Assembly: GCA_905221605.1 (NCBI GenBank)
Contig: CAJNDS010002781.1
Location: forward strand, 215,001 to 279,000
Reading direction: 5' to 3'
DNA: 64,000 nt
Origin: Symbiodinium natans
Lineage: Eukaryota; Sar; Dinophyceae; Suessiales; Symbiodiniaceae
Shown: positions 51,824-63,374 of the stretch, one piece after another
How the letters are laid out: the number at the start of each line of letters is the position of its first letter
Position numbering within the stretch: position 1 is the first letter of the stretch
Translations under genes and position numbers: made by a program
The notes under the pieces: model-generated
The model's input: only the letters and a program-made list of their open reading frames with translations
The model's database searches: none
Told to the model about the DNA's origin: nothing

Positions 51824-52945
51824 TTAAGCAGCATCACCAGGTTGTGCTGCCAATGCCTGCAACACAGTAGTGTTGCTAATGGTTTTTGCTGTGCAGAAAG
51901 CAGTGTCCCCACCGTCATCAACAAAGTGCCGGATTCCATTGTTAGCACTGAGCAGCGCAGCCGTTATCTTGGCAAGATTGCCAGGCTGGCTAGCACGATC
52001 TTGGCACTTTGCACACAGGTGCAAAGCCGTTTGCCCTCTGGAAGTACGCTGTGTCACATCCGACCTCATTGAAATTAATTTACGGACGAAGTCAGCCGAT
52101 CCTCCACGTTCCACCGCGCAATGTAAGATGGTCCGACCATCGGCAGATGGTTTGCAGAGGAGTGCAGGGAGGGCACCAGCCACATGACGAGCATCCAGCC
52201 GGCTTTCGATCTCAGCCCAGTCTGGGTTGTCAGCCAAGACCAAGTGGTGCAGGGGCCGGCGATTGGCAATGAATGTGTCGATCTCGGCAAAGGCAAAGGG
52301 AAGCTCCAGTGCCAAAAGAAGTGCCACTTCAGCACGTTGCGCTGAACAAAGTTGCCCTGGTGCCTTGGGGCCAATCACCAGCAGGGATGCACCTGCAAGA
52401 AGCGCCCGAATTACGTTTCGCAGCCACACCAAGATCCAAGACTGCCCATAGTGCGACTTTGACACAGCGCACCAAGACATGCCATCGTTGAGGCAAATGG
52501 ACAAGCATTCCATATACTGCCCGGGGTCTTTGCATGGAATAGAGGCAATGGCAACGCCACCCCCAAGCAAGCATTCCTCTGTGAAGAACCCGCTGCTGCC
52601 CAAACCCATGGCTCCCTGGACTGTCATGCCCTCCTCGAGCAGCACTTCCCCACGCTGCAGGTTGCCGAGCAGGAAGTCCATGTCTTGCGGCTTGAACGGC
52701 TCGATGCTGCGCACCGTTACCAGCGCGCCAGGGTCGCAAAGCACCTGGCTGATGTCGGCCAGCGTTGGATCATGTGCACAAACTGAAAGGTGTGGCCAAG
52801 AAGGCCCCATCAGCCTTTCAAGATCCACCTTGCCTGCGTCAGCACCAAATTTCGCGATGTCGCGCAGCTCCGCGGCCATTGTGCTAGTCACTGGGCCGGA
52901 GTTGCAGGCACCGTACGTTTTTCGATGCCATTCACCTTGGCCCAA
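51824..52945 (-). CDS. ankyrin-containing host gene, short paralog of the 44.7-50.5 kb gene
   Basis: 373 codons. The N-terminal half matches the C-terminal part of its neighbour's exon 1: GVAIASIPCKDPGQYMECL against GLAIVSIPGADPEMYNTVI, then CLNDGMSWCAVSKSHYGQSW against CLEDGMHFAVVWLSCWGDAW, then SAQRAEVALLLALELPFAF. The C-terminal half has ankyrin-like repeats: RRPLHHLVLADNPDWAEIES, GRTILHCAVERGG and GQTALHLCAKCQDRA. It lacks the second central domain. No ATG at the open-frame start. The first in-frame ATG gives MAAELRDIAKFG, or an upstream exon supplies the start. Same strand and order as its paralog, so a tandem duplicate. Confidence 0.65.
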   Translation of the reverse strand: MGQGEWHRKTYGACNSGPVTSTMAAELRDIAKFGADAGKVDLERLMGPSWPHLSVCAHDPTLADISQVLCDPGALVTVRSIEPFKPQDMDFLLGNLQRGEVLLEEGMTVQGAMGLGSSGFFTEECLLGGGVAIASIPCKDPGQYMECLSICLNDGMSWCAVSKSHYGQSWILVWLRNVIRALLAGASLLVIGPKAPGQLCSAQRAEVALLLALELPFAFAEIDTFIANRRPLHHLVLADNPDWAEIESRLDARHVAGALPALLCKPSADGRTILHCAVERGGSADFVRKLISMRSDVTQRTSRGQTALHLCAKCQDRASQPGNLAKITAALLSANNGIRHFVDDGGDTAFCTAKTISNTTVLQALAAQPGDAA

Positions 52946-52977
52946 GGGTTAATCCGCCTCGGGTCGAAGGTGTCTAG

Positions 52978-53085
52978 GTTGTCTCCCCCACCCCTCCCAC
53001 CCCACCCCCCTAACCCACCCCCAACTGGCCCCCAACCCCCCAACCCACGCCCCCAACCCCCCCACCCCGCCCCCCTCACCTTTGT
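52978..53085. repeat. C-rich low-complexity tract
   Basis: CCCCACCC, CCCAACCC and similar for about 100 bp. A second, looser C-rich stretch lies near 53335-53400. Confidence 0.85.
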
Positions 53086-53714
53086 TTTGGCTTTTTACAC
53101 AGCTTACGCTTGCACTTCGTAAGTTTCGTGACTGACAGGGACCACCGCTTCGCCGATGCGGGGCTACGGGTGTGGGGTTTAGGGCGAGCGCAAAACATTC
53201 CGAGAACTCTTTGGTCTGGCAGCCCTGTCCTTCTATGTCGGGGCGTGGCGTCGTGGGCATGGGTCAGAGTTGAGGGTACAATCTCCCTCAAGCACTTTAT
53301 CTGGCGGCCCTTTGTCTGGCCTTTTCTTGCCCACAGCCACCCCCGCTCACCTCCCCGCCCACCTCCCCGCCCACCTCACCCTCCCAACGTCGGCCCCAGC
53401 CCGAGTCGGGTCGTCTTGCGTTTGAATTAAACAGGTCGTGTGTTGCGGACTTTCAAGTAGCATAAAACCCTGCAAATTCGCATTGCGCACACCTGCTGTT
53501 GCTCAGACAATCCAGAAGGCAGGCCAGCAACAAGGCAAGTTTCCACCCACACTGAGCGCGCTCTGAACACGAAAGGTTCGACCATCTCTTGCCTGTCCTA
53601 TGCGCGTGTTCATCGAGCAGTCTTTTGCGCGGTCTGCGCTTCTTCTGTCGGCATGATCTCTGAAGTCCCTGCATAAAGGAGACTGCTCCCCTCCACAAGG
53701 AAAGACAACATTTT

Positions 53715-55370
53715 TCAAACCCAGATGCAGAACTTATGACTAGATAAAATGATTGCCATGTGCGGCAGTTCACGGAAGGGGTTGTCACCTTCGGGGGCGC
53801 TGGTTCCATCCGTTTGCTGTTTCAGCAGCCGCTCCGGGTCACCCACCTGCCGATCACACTCCAACAAGCTCTCCAAGGCACGGCAGATCTCCACACCGCG
53901 GAGTCCTTGATCCCAGAGATCCAGCAGTTCACGGCCGAAGCAAATGGGTTGCATCACTGCGCCCCGCAGGAGTGCTTCCAACCCATCGCGCACGAAGCGT
54001 GACTGCGTTGCAAGCCACTCTGGAGTGGAAGGGGAAGCTGCGGGTGATGGCAGACCTGAGAATGCATCTTCAATAAGTTTCAGGCGCTGCTTTTTGCAAG
54101 CCTCCTCATCCGGTCGCTGCTCATCGAAGATGCAAACGCATCTGAGTTCGCACGAGTGTCTGCGGAGGACCTCGGCATGCACTGATGGGTCAGCGAATGC
54201 TGCATGGACAACCGTAGATTTCGCCACTTCAGCTATTCGTGTATCATACTGCCGGAAGATCACGACCTCATCTTGAGTCATGTCCGGAAAGTAGAGCCAC
54301 GAATGTCGCTTGGAATGAACATGCCTGAAAACAATGTTGGGATCCTTCTTCCTCCTGTCTGGTACCAACCCTTTGTGGGCAGCGACTGCTCGGTAGGTAG
54401 AGTAGCGGATGCCATCAACAAGCATGGCGTCACAATGCAAACCCAAGTGAGACGACTGGAGATCTGCCTCCACCAGATCCTTGAACAAGGCCTCACCGTA
54501 TTGCTCGCAGTAGACCAGGTCGCTGGGGCAAACGGAGGCCGGGTGCAGAAACCCAAGCGGGAACCACTTCACCGAATGCACATCAGTCGACCTCCACAAG
54601 TTGAAAAGTGCGAAGTGCTTCCCGTGGCATTCTTGTTGTATGTTGACTGGCAGGTTCTTCTCACAGTACGCAGAATAGTCTGTATGCGCGCCTACACCGT
54701 AGCCCTTGAACTTGTCGCTTCCATCCCGGTGGAGTGGGTCATGAATCAAAATCACTTGCTTTGCTCCAGTTGCTTCCTGCATTATGCGAACTGCATCCTG
54801 ACACCAAAGCTTGTCTGCATGACATTGATCAGCCCAATCGCTCACCTGAGACCGAATGGTCCTCAACTCAATCCCGTCTTCTGCCAAAGTCGGCTCAGGC
54901 TGCATGTTTCGACCATTGCGAATGAGAACCTTCTGCCAATGAATCTCGGTACCGGGCGGGAGCGCCAGCATGCCACGGGTTGAGCCTCCTGCATGCGTCA
55001 CCCCTTGCTGGGCTGGTGCATCTTCTCTGAGAGCATGCCCACGACACAAGCTGGGCAACATGGCAACGTCTGCTTCAACGTACTTTCGTTTTTGGGCCAC
55101 ACAAGCCAACTGCTTGCAGGCAGTTTGCAGCTTCTCCATCTTGCGCTGCAGGCAGGCAACGTTCCACCTCATCTGCCCGTCGCAGAGCTTCTCCAACTCT
55201 GTCAGGGGCTCCATGTCCCCAACCAGCAGTTGGTTGATCATGTCTTGAAGCTGCTCACTCTTTGAAGTCATATCGCTGATCTGGCGCCCGACCTGGCTGG
55301 CAAAATCAGGATCCACTGGCAACATTCGTCCTTCGGCACCTTCGGTCGATTGCTCCGGGGCCTCGGGCAA
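53715..55370 (-). CDS. CmcJ/AsaB-like putative 2OG-Fe(II) oxygenase-family protein
   Basis: 551 codons. An N-terminal coiled-coil-like region (SKSEQLQDMINQLLVGDMEP, LQRKMEKLQTACKQL) precedes a domain resembling the CmcJ/AsaB/GA4-desaturase-like family: ILIHDPLHRDG, AHTDYS (candidate Fe-binding HxD, near 54680), HFALFNLWRS, DLVYCEQYG, HSKRHSWLYFPDMTQDEVVI (family form: Y.P.M..DE.L.F), FRQYDTR and VVHAAFADP (distal His, near 54205). Known relatives are oxidoreductases of secondary metabolism in fungi and bacteria. The substrate here is unknown. A C-terminal tail of about 140 residues has no match I know. The open frame starts at a TTG, so the real start is probably in an upstream exon. Confidence 0.6.
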   Translation of the reverse strand: MPEAPEQSTEGAEGRMLPVDPDFASQVGRQISDMTSKSEQLQDMINQLLVGDMEPLTELEKLCDGQMRWNVACLQRKMEKLQTACKQLACVAQKRKYVEADVAMLPSLCRGHALREDAPAQQGVTHAGGSTRGMLALPPGTEIHWQKVLIRNGRNMQPEPTLAEDGIELRTIRSQVSDWADQCHADKLWCQDAVRIMQEATGAKQVILIHDPLHRDGSDKFKGYGVGAHTDYSAYCEKNLPVNIQQECHGKHFALFNLWRSTDVHSVKWFPLGFLHPASVCPSDLVYCEQYGEALFKDLVEADLQSSHLGLHCDAMLVDGIRYSTYRAVAAHKGLVPDRRKKDPNIVFRHVHSKRHSWLYFPDMTQDEVVIFRQYDTRIAEVAKSTVVHAAFADPSVHAEVLRRHSCELRCVCIFDEQRPDEEACKKQRLKLIEDAFSGLPSPAASPSTPEWLATQSRFVRDGLEALLRGAVMQPICFGRELLDLWDQGLRGVEICRALESLLECDRQVGDPERLLKQQTDGTSAPEGDNPFRELPHMAIILSSHKFCIWV

Positions 55371-55518
55371 GGGCTCCGTTGAATTGATATGGCAATCGCA
55401 GAAAGTCAGAGCTTAAGCACATGGAGGCCAGGTATTTCTAATCCGACCCGGAGCACTACCGCTGGCTTCGAGTTGCCATGAGCGCTCCCTCACTCACGTC
55501 TCTCTGCAACTACGGTAA

Positions 55519-55860
55519 TTAAAGATGGCCCCACACCATGCAACCTGCCTCCTTCATCTTCTTGACTGCCTCCTTCCAGCCTTGTGATACCTCCTCGTTG
55601 TTGACGTGTGCAGGGGCCGCCGCAGCACCCATAGCAGCGCAGCGTTACTGGTTAGTTCATGAGGCCGACCCTATGAGCAAGATGACCAAGGCAGAAAATA
55701 AAGCTGCTTGCCTAATGTTAGGCTCTGCGCTGCCACTGGAAGCGCTCTGAAGTCCCATGCCTCCGAGGCAGGCAGCGCAGTCGCGTCGCTCCTTGCCTGT
55801 GCAGACGGTTTTTGGCAAAGGGAGAACTTCCTCGGGCCTTGGAGTGGGGTTGGCGGCCAA
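55519..55860 (-). CDS. possible small host exon(s)
   Basis: The frame 55632-55519 starts with ATG and encodes 37 residues including NNEEVSQGWKEAVKKMKEAG. A frame just upstream (55860-55657) encodes a hydrophobic helix, IRQAALFSALVILLIGSAS. Both are on the strand of the other host exons and look protein-like, but no family is recognised and they may be unrelated. Confidence 0.25.
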
Positions 55861-55870
55861 AGCTCCCTGC

Positions 55871-58800
55871 CTCGACTAGTACCGGTCGCTGGTGATGGAC
55901 TGCTACGGACGGTTTAGCTTGCAAAGGACCTTGAGTGGTGGCGACGGAGCTGCGAGCTAGCCTTCAAGCTGAGAGCAATTTGGCAATGCATTGATCAACC
56001 GCGCACGCAAGAACAACACGTGCGACCTGACCACGAAAAGCTGCTGACAGTCCACCCCCCAAAACCACAGAGGTACAGGGCTGAGGGAGCTCACCACTAT
56101 GAGTCTTCTTGGTCACAGGGCGAAGCGAACGTCTTCCGGCAGCCTGAGCTTGGAGACGAGGGCGTCTGCAGAATCCCCTGATTCTGGTCAACCGGCGGGC
56201 AAGCTCCAGTCATCCAACCCTCCCCCCCACCGCTTTCTTGCCTTCTGAGGCAGGGCAGCCCATTCGGACGCACGCTGGGCGACAGAAAAAGTCAAAGGCC
56301 CTCTCCCCGCCGGAAAAAGGCAGGGCCACTCACCTCCTCAGGCGCGAGGCTGAATCCTGCCTTGCAGTCAAGCATCTTCGTTCCCGCTCATAAGCGTCGT
56401 TCATGCTGCATGCGCTTTGCTTCCATATGCTGGTGCCCTTGCTCCCTTCCGATACACTCTTGGACTTTGGGAGTGGGCAACAATGAAGGCACAGCCATGC
56501 CTTCGGCCCACGAAGCATACTCTCCATGCGCTTCCTGTATACTTTGGGCTCAGCGGCTGCTGTTTCGCCCGGCTCCCCATATTTTTGAGCCAGCTCGGCC
56601 TCTTCAAAGATGCCTTTGGTGTTAAGCTTGTAATTCACCCGTGTTCCCTGCCAGTTGTAAAGTCTTGTAGCTTTCGGAGAAAAGAAATGGGCGGCTGACT
56701 ACGAACACATTCTGCGCGAGTAAGGGTGCTGGGGGAAAATTCGAGAAGGAAAGTGGCCCGACTATGCCTTCTCAAGACATCACAAATGCTCTACTCTACC
56801 CAAGCTTGAAGAAGTACTTGTGCTTCTGTTCCGATAAAGTTGGCTTTGGGTGCAGACAAATACTCACGAAACACTGATCTTCGGCCGTGGCCCTCAGTCT
56901 GTTTAAGATCAGGCATACACTGTCACTATCATTCGCCAACATGTAAGCTTCTGCCAGTCTCCTGTTGCTCAGAGCGGGCGCTTCCTGAGGTTGGGACCAC
57001 TGTAAATCCTCAAGCACTTTATAAGCCCTAAACCGCTTTGATACAGTAATTGAACTTAACAAAATAGCCAACTCTGAACTCAGTATTTCACTCTTACCAA
57101 AACTCACTATTACACGCTTTGGTCTGTTAACCGTTAATCAGGATGCATTGCCCCTCATGCAGGCATGAGTGCCATCTCCCAATACACCTCCTGGTTGGAC
57201 TTCTTGACACACTTGGCCCCTCCCACCTCCATGCCGCTCTCCTGTTGGCCACCCTCCCAGTCCCCCTTCCCCACTTACCGGACGACCTGGGGAAGAGGGT
57301 GCTGCTCCTTGCTTCTCCTGCTGCCAAGGTTTCGGTTTCGCGGTCGGCGGGGCCAGATGCGGCCGGAGACCAGAAGGCAAGTAACTCACGATGAGCCCAA
57401 ATCCCAAACTGTATAACCGAAAGAAAGCCAGCCAAGCAGTCCATGTTCGCGGTCGCCAGCCGGACCGAAGCGTGACTGGGCCAAGGTGGAGATTGTTCGG
57501 CGCTGACAAATCGGGGAAAGTAAGGGATTATGAGGCCTTTGATGTCTTTAAGTGAGACTGCTTGGTAAGGGTACATTGTGGAATGTGGCTACACGGAATA
57601 CTTGGTCCTACAAATGCAAGACTGTCCCCAGTGTCCATGGGATGTTGAGCGAGAACTGCTAAAATGCAATTTGAAGTTTGTAGGGCTTCAGCTCCCCCAT
57701 TGCACATCATATCCCTTACTTTCCACAGCCGATGAACACATACGCTATGCAGGCACAGAGGCGTAAACCCCAGTGTAAGACCACTTCAAGACCCTGAACA
57801 GCACTCCAGGATCACTCCTAAAACAAACCCAGGTGCCCAACGCGTCGACGGTTCTGCACTTCACGAGGGACATGCACACGGGACCAAGGCGAGAGGGCGA
57901 TGTGAATGCGACGAAATGGAAATCCCCTTAGAACAGACGCACTAGAACAGACGCACGAAGCGAACCCATCCAACACCAAAAATCAGGAAAGCACATCCTG
58001 TCAAATTTGTGTGTTCCAGCCTCAAAAAGTGCACGCGACATCATGGGACCCAGTGGGAGCACGATTTGGGTCGAAGTAATGCACACGATGGGACGCATTG
58101 TAGGCAAGAGCGTGATTTTGCAACCTGGACGACGCCGACAGCTTGGCTTGTTCTGCCCGTGCCTTGGCGAGAACGCGAAATGGACCCAAAACGAGAGCCG
58201 CACCTAGGCCCTAGGCATGAGCCATGACAACGCGGCAAGTACGTCAACTAAGTCCTCCTCATTTTGCGTCTGGGCAAACCCTCCTTGGTCTGAACATCTC
58301 TGAACGTTTCAGCGCCCTGGTGTTAAATGTGTTAACTGCTCGCAGAATGATCTCAAGTTTGCCTTTACAAAGCTTGATCGGAGTTACGACAAGCATGCGC
58401 AAGCTCGTACAAATGTTGAATAGACCTATTGGGCAAAACTGCTGCCATTGGCCCTCCTGTCTACAATAACTAAGGTGTGGGGATAGCAGAAAATGAACCT
58501 GATTGACGAACAAACTCAAGACCCATCGGCCCAGATCGAAACCAATAGCCTATCAGAGCAAGATCCCAAACCTCAAGCTACAAGGGCTAAATTTAAATGC
58601 ATTCTCGGGCCTCCAAGACACCATGATCATGACCTCCTGCTTTTTGAGAGATCCGGGATCTATATGCGAAACTCAGCCAAACAAAACTGCGCACCACCCG
58701 AACCCTTTACACCTTTCTAAGCCCCTCACTCGTGGCATTTCAGCGTGCAAAGTTCGATGAGCTCCTCGCAAGAAAGGCCTGGCCCACAGAGGACAATGGC

Positions 58801-59600
58801 TTCAAATTAGTAGCACGGGGTGGGCTTAATCAGTGGCTGATACCACGCAATTCTCCCACATGAAAGGTTTGGTCTGCTTCAGAAAGATCTTCCTCGTTTA
58901 AACGTGCTACCCCTTTCCAGAATTACAGTTGCTGGTAGGGGTGGTCAAGTTTAAGTAGAAGGGGGGTTGCGGGTTCAAGATGTCGGGCTCAGGCCTATCC
59001 CCCTACTCTAAAATGACCACGTTCAGGGAAGGAGATTACAGACCGCCTTGAGCCAGATCATCTAGTGGGTTCCCCCCGTGCGCAATCCACCAAGCAGAAG
59101 CAGAGGCGGTCCTGGAAGCCCTGACATCAAGTGGTTCTTACACAAGACCGATGCTCTCCAGAGCCAGTCCACCACAGCGGCCAAGAGACCCATTACAGCA
59201 ACAAAAAAGGTTCGACCCACCATAGTGACTGGCCGCATATCATTCCGCCACTCAGCCAGAAAAACTCGTGCCGAGAGCCCAGAGCAGTGTCTTTTTTTGT
59301 CTTTAATCTGCGACGCCCCAAAATCGAATCCTTCAAAACAAACCTTTACACCGAGCCTGAGCGAGCAGCTAAGTAGCTTTCTTCCAAATTAAGAGTCGTT
59401 TAGGCATAGGCCTAACAGCGTATGAAATACTGAAGCCAAGACTTGATGCGGGCGAAGGCTAGAGTGGCTAGAGGTGACCCCAAAAGTATGGAACCCCCAA
59501 CCCTGGAAGGATGTTTCTAACGTCCAAAGCGAGGTGAACACTGAGAGGGGCGCTTTGAGTCTTTGAGGGGCCTCTGTGTGCTGAATCCGATGCCCCCCCC
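55871..59600. other. no convincing gene
   Basis: Several 60-150 codon frames on both strands without motifs. Minus-strand pieces such as GIFEEAELAQKYGEPGE (near 56610) and RRLAEAYMLANDSDSV (near 56960) could be isolated exons, but I cannot place splice sites. Confidence 0.35.
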
Positions 59601-59642
59601 TAAACCCTAACCCTAAACCCTAAACCCTGAACCCTAAACCCC
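59601..59642. repeat. interstitial telomeric repeats (CCCTAAA)
   Basis: About five copies of CCCTAAA with one CCCTAA and one CCCTGAA variant, preceded by a C8 run. Confidence 0.9.
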
Positions 59643-60091
59643 CGCTCAGCTCAAGGCTCCAGGGTTGAATCCCGTGCCACAGCGCGAAGATAAACTCGGC
59701 AAATTTCCGATTCCTACACTCGGGAGACTACAGGCTCAAACCAGGAAGCCTCTTGAAAGCTCTCGGCTCGTGTGCATTTCAGCTCGTCTCTACCAGCAAA
59801 CAAGGGCCCAGATGAACGAAGGACTCAGCACTGGAGCTTGCGGGGTGCTCTCGGGGCCTGTTGGGTCGTTCCACAGAGATGGCTCTTCGCAGTGGGAAGG
59901 CGCATGGCGAGGCAGGGTGAGGCACGTTTAGGCGCTCTGCAGAGGATAGCTTCAGGTTGCCTTTTTTTGGCGGAAACATGTCGGACCGGAGTCGAAGCCT
60001 CGATCCGAGGTTGGGGTGAAGACCACGAAAATCTAAGACTCCGGTGTGGGCCGGCGCATGTAGGGCATGCACCGATAAATTGTCCTGCATT

Positions 60092-60189
60092 GGGAGGTTC
60101 CCCCTTATACCAAGAGTCCTTCATAGGGATTACACTAGGGAGAGTACTAGGATCCCTATTAAGGACTCTTAGTATAAGAGGGACATCCC
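60092..60189. mobile_element. small hairpin element, copy 1
   Basis: Ends GGGAGGTTCCCCCTTATACC and, inverted, GGGATGTCCCTCTTATACTA, so about 30-bp terminal inverted repeats around a 40-bp middle. It shares its ends with copies 2 and 3. Confidence 0.7.
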
Positions 60190-60260
60190 GAGGGCATGCA
60201 TATGTTAGCTGACCTTCCACACTCCAGAATCACCGACCATTGCCAAGACAGGATACTAGA

Positions 60261-60330
60261 TTAGGGTTTAGGGTTTAGGGTTTAGGGTTTAGGGTTTAGG
60301 GTTTAGGGTTTAGGGTTTAGGGTTTAGGGT
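60261..60330. repeat. interstitial telomeric array (TTTAGGG)10
   Basis: Ten uninterrupted 7-bp units on the plus strand, the plant/dinoflagellate telomere type. Confidence 0.95.
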
Positions 60331-60558
60331 GAATCTGAGAACCGGGCCCATGTGGAGATGAGGCTGAAATACAGCTTGGCCTCTCAAGGAAAGGCGTGGG
60401 TAGTTGATCAGGGATCTGAACGTCTAGAACATCAAGCAGGGCAGAACACGTCACCTAGCCGAGCGACAAGAAGCCATATAAGACTGCATCTAAGACGTGG
60501 AGCAAAAACTTGGAGAGCCTCTGCATGCCCAACACATGCACATCCCCCAAACCACTTT

Positions 60559-60654
60559 GGGATGTTCCCCGTATACTAACAGTCCTTAGTCGGGACGATA
60601 ACAAGCGGTACTACAATCCTATTCAGGAACTGCTAGTTTCTGGGAGAGCATCCC
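60559..60654. mobile_element. small hairpin element, copy 2
   Basis: GGGATGTTCCCCGTATACTA at the left, inverted GGGATGCTCTCCCAGAAACT at the right. More diverged than copies 1 and 3. Confidence 0.55.
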
Positions 60655-60774
60655 AACATCCACTGGCCGTTTTTCTACCGATTCCGCTTCGCACATTCGG
60701 AAAACTTGCATGGACAGCTCCGAGGCTTCCTCCAAGCCTTTGGCATGGGCAACGAAGCCAGGTAGACAACCCTC

Positions 60775-60855
60775 GGGATGTTCCCCCTTATACTACCAGT
60801 CCTGAAAAGGGATTATAGTACCTGTTATATTAGTTAGTATAAGGGGGAGCATCCC
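60775..60855. mobile_element. small hairpin element, copy 3
   Basis: GGGATGTTCCCCCTTATACT at the left, inverted GGGATGCTCCCCCTTATACT at the right; 81 bp, almost wholly terminal repeat. Confidence 0.7.
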
Positions 60856-61334
60856 AAGACAACCCTCTTAACGACATGTTGGGCTGACCTCTGATTCCTG
60901 AGCTTCTGGCAGATGGCCGACTGAGGCAAATAAAGATGCCCACGGAGTTGACCTTGGAGGTCGCGTCTCCGAATGTTGAGTTGGGGCTTTCGGCATCTAC
61001 CTGGATTGGGATCAACAGTTCGGAATTTCGTGCAATGCACTTGCTTGCATTTCCTCAGAAGACACTACGGCCACGTGTCCGGGCGAAATATGCGCGCCGC
61101 ATCAAGTCGCCTACTTTACCTTTCCCGCCTGCATGGTGCTCTGAGCATCGGGCGATGAGGAAGACTACGTCGATCCTGGGTCGTGCGCTGCCGGGGTCTG
61201 AGCTTACCGAGCCAGGCTGCTTGTTGCGAGATGCCTTACATTGGAAGCGTTTGGACTTTCAGCTTCAGATTATTCAGTCTAGAAGTTGGATCCACTCTTG
61301 AGGCTGGCTGGGATCCATTTTTTCAGGCTGAACT

Positions 61335-61535
61335 GTGATGATACACCTCCATTGCAGCTCAAGTGTCCACAGAGCAGACCTCCTGTTGCTCATGGTGTTG
61401 GAGATGCCGACGGCAGAAGTCCGCTTCGAGGAGCTCGTCGACAGCATGATGGACCTAGGGGGCTACGCGGCTGCCGTGCCCCGATGCTTGACAGCAGGTG
61501 GACAAGAGCTGCACAACACGGTTGCAAAAGTATAG
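61335..61535 (+). CDS. possible plus-strand exon, weak
   Basis: 66 codons ending with LEMPTAEVRFEELVDSMMDL and GGYAAAVPRCLTAGG. The composition is protein-like and a possible acceptor (TCCACAG) lies before it, but it is on the opposite strand to all other host exons and no family is recognised. Confidence 0.2.
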   Translation: MMIHLHCSSSVHRADLLLLMVLEMPTAEVRFEELVDSMMDLGGYAAAVPRCLTAGGQELHNTVAKV

Positions 61536-61969
61536 TAGAGCCTAAAGCACGTCGTCAAGCGGAAAGCAGATCGTTTATCCCCAAAGTGCCGTGATGTGGC
61601 ATCCAGCTTGCGGAAACATCCGCCACCTTTGTAAACACCCTTAGTTCAATCAAAACCCAAAACCCTAAACTGGAAGATACTTCAATGCCCCAAAGGCGGC
61701 ATCGCCTCGGGTGGGGAGTCTGATGGAGTTTAGGATACTAGCAAACGGGGAGCAAGGTAGTGAGAAGGCTCCCCAGGGCAATTTCTGGGTGTATCGGATA
61801 GAGCCCTACATGGAGACCTAGTAACCCAGTACGAGTCTCAAAGTCCAAATCTGCCAAACATATACATATATATATATATGCTCACCCCCCCCCAATGGAC
61901 CCACCGCGGATGGCAGCCGAGTCCTAGCCAGATCAAGGCAAAAAAACAACAAAACAAGAAACTAACAAA

Positions 61970-63374
61970 AACCAACAAACCAAAAAAATCCAAAAAACCA
62001 AAAAAACCAAAAAAACCAAAAAAACCATCTTTTCCAAAACTATGGGGCTGGGGCCTCCAAAAGATGGTTTTTTTGGTTTTCTCGAGAAAAAGATGGTTTT
62101 TTTGGTTCGAAACCATCTTTCTCTCGAGAAAAAGATGGTTTTTGAGCAGCTGCTCTTCGAAAAACCATCTTTTTCTCGAGAAAAAGATGGTTTTACCAGG
62201 ACAAGACCTCCAAAAACCATCTTTTTCTCGAGAAAAAGATGGTTTTACCAGGACAAGACCTCCAAAAACCATCTTTTTCTCGAGAAAAAGATAGTTTTTC
62301 CAGGACAAGATCTCCAAAAACCATCTTTTTTTCGAGAAAAAGATGGTTTTTCGAAGAGCGGCTGCTCAAAAACCATCTTTTTCTCGAGAAAAAGATGGTT
62401 TCGAACCAAAAAAACCATCTTTTTCTCGAGAAAACCAAAAAAACAATCTCTTGAAGGCCCCAGCCCCATAGTTTTGGAAAAGATAGTTTTTTTGGTTTTT
62501 TTGGTTTTTTTGGTTTTTTTGGTTTTCTCGAGAAAAAGATGGTTTTTTTGGTTCGAAACCATCTTTTTCTCGAGAAAAAGATGGTTTTTGAGCAGCCGCT
62601 CTTCGAAAAACCATCTTTTTCTCGAGAAAAAGGTGGTTTTACCAGGACAAGACCTCCAAAAACCATCTTTTTCTCGAGAAAAAGATGGTTTTACCAGGAC
62701 AAGACCTCCAAAAACAATCTTTTTCTCGAGAAAAAGATGGTTTTCCCAGGACAAGATCTCCAAAAACCATCTTTTTTTCGAGAAAAAGATGGTTTTTCGA
62801 AGAGCGGCTGCTCAAAAACCATCTTTTTCTCGAGAAAAAGATGGTTTCGAACCAAAAAAACCATCTTTTTCTCGAGAAAACCAAAAAAAACCATCTTTTG
62901 AAGGCCCCAGCCCCATAGTTTTGGAAAAGATGGTTTTTTTGGTTTTTTTGGTTTTCTCGAGAAAAAGATGGTTTTTTGGTTCGAAACCATTTTTTTCTCG
63001 AGAAAAAGATTGTTTTGAGCAACCATCCTTCGAAAAACCATCTTTTTCTCGAGAAAAAGATGGTTTTACCAGGAGAAGACCTCCAAAAACCATCTTTTTC
63101 TCGAGAAAAAGATGGTTTTACCAGGACAAGACCTCCGGAAACCATCATCTCCAAAAACCATCTTTTTCTCGAGAAAAAGATGGTTTTTCGAAGAGCGGCT
63201 GCTCAAAAACCATCTTTTTCTCGAGAAAAAGATGGTTTCGAACCAAAAAAACCATCTTTTTCTCGAGAAAACCAAAAAAACCATCTTTTGGAGGCCCCAG
63301 CCCCATAGTTTTGGAAAAGATGGTTTTTTTGGTTTTTTTGGTTTTTTTTTGGTTTTCTCGAGAAAAAGATGGTT
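61970..63374. repeat. hairpin array centred on CTCGAG (copy 2, expanded)
   Basis: About 22 CTCGAG hairpins plus two TTCGAG variants, same linkers as copy 1. One multi-hairpin module (about 62455-62900) is present in addition. Confidence 0.9.
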
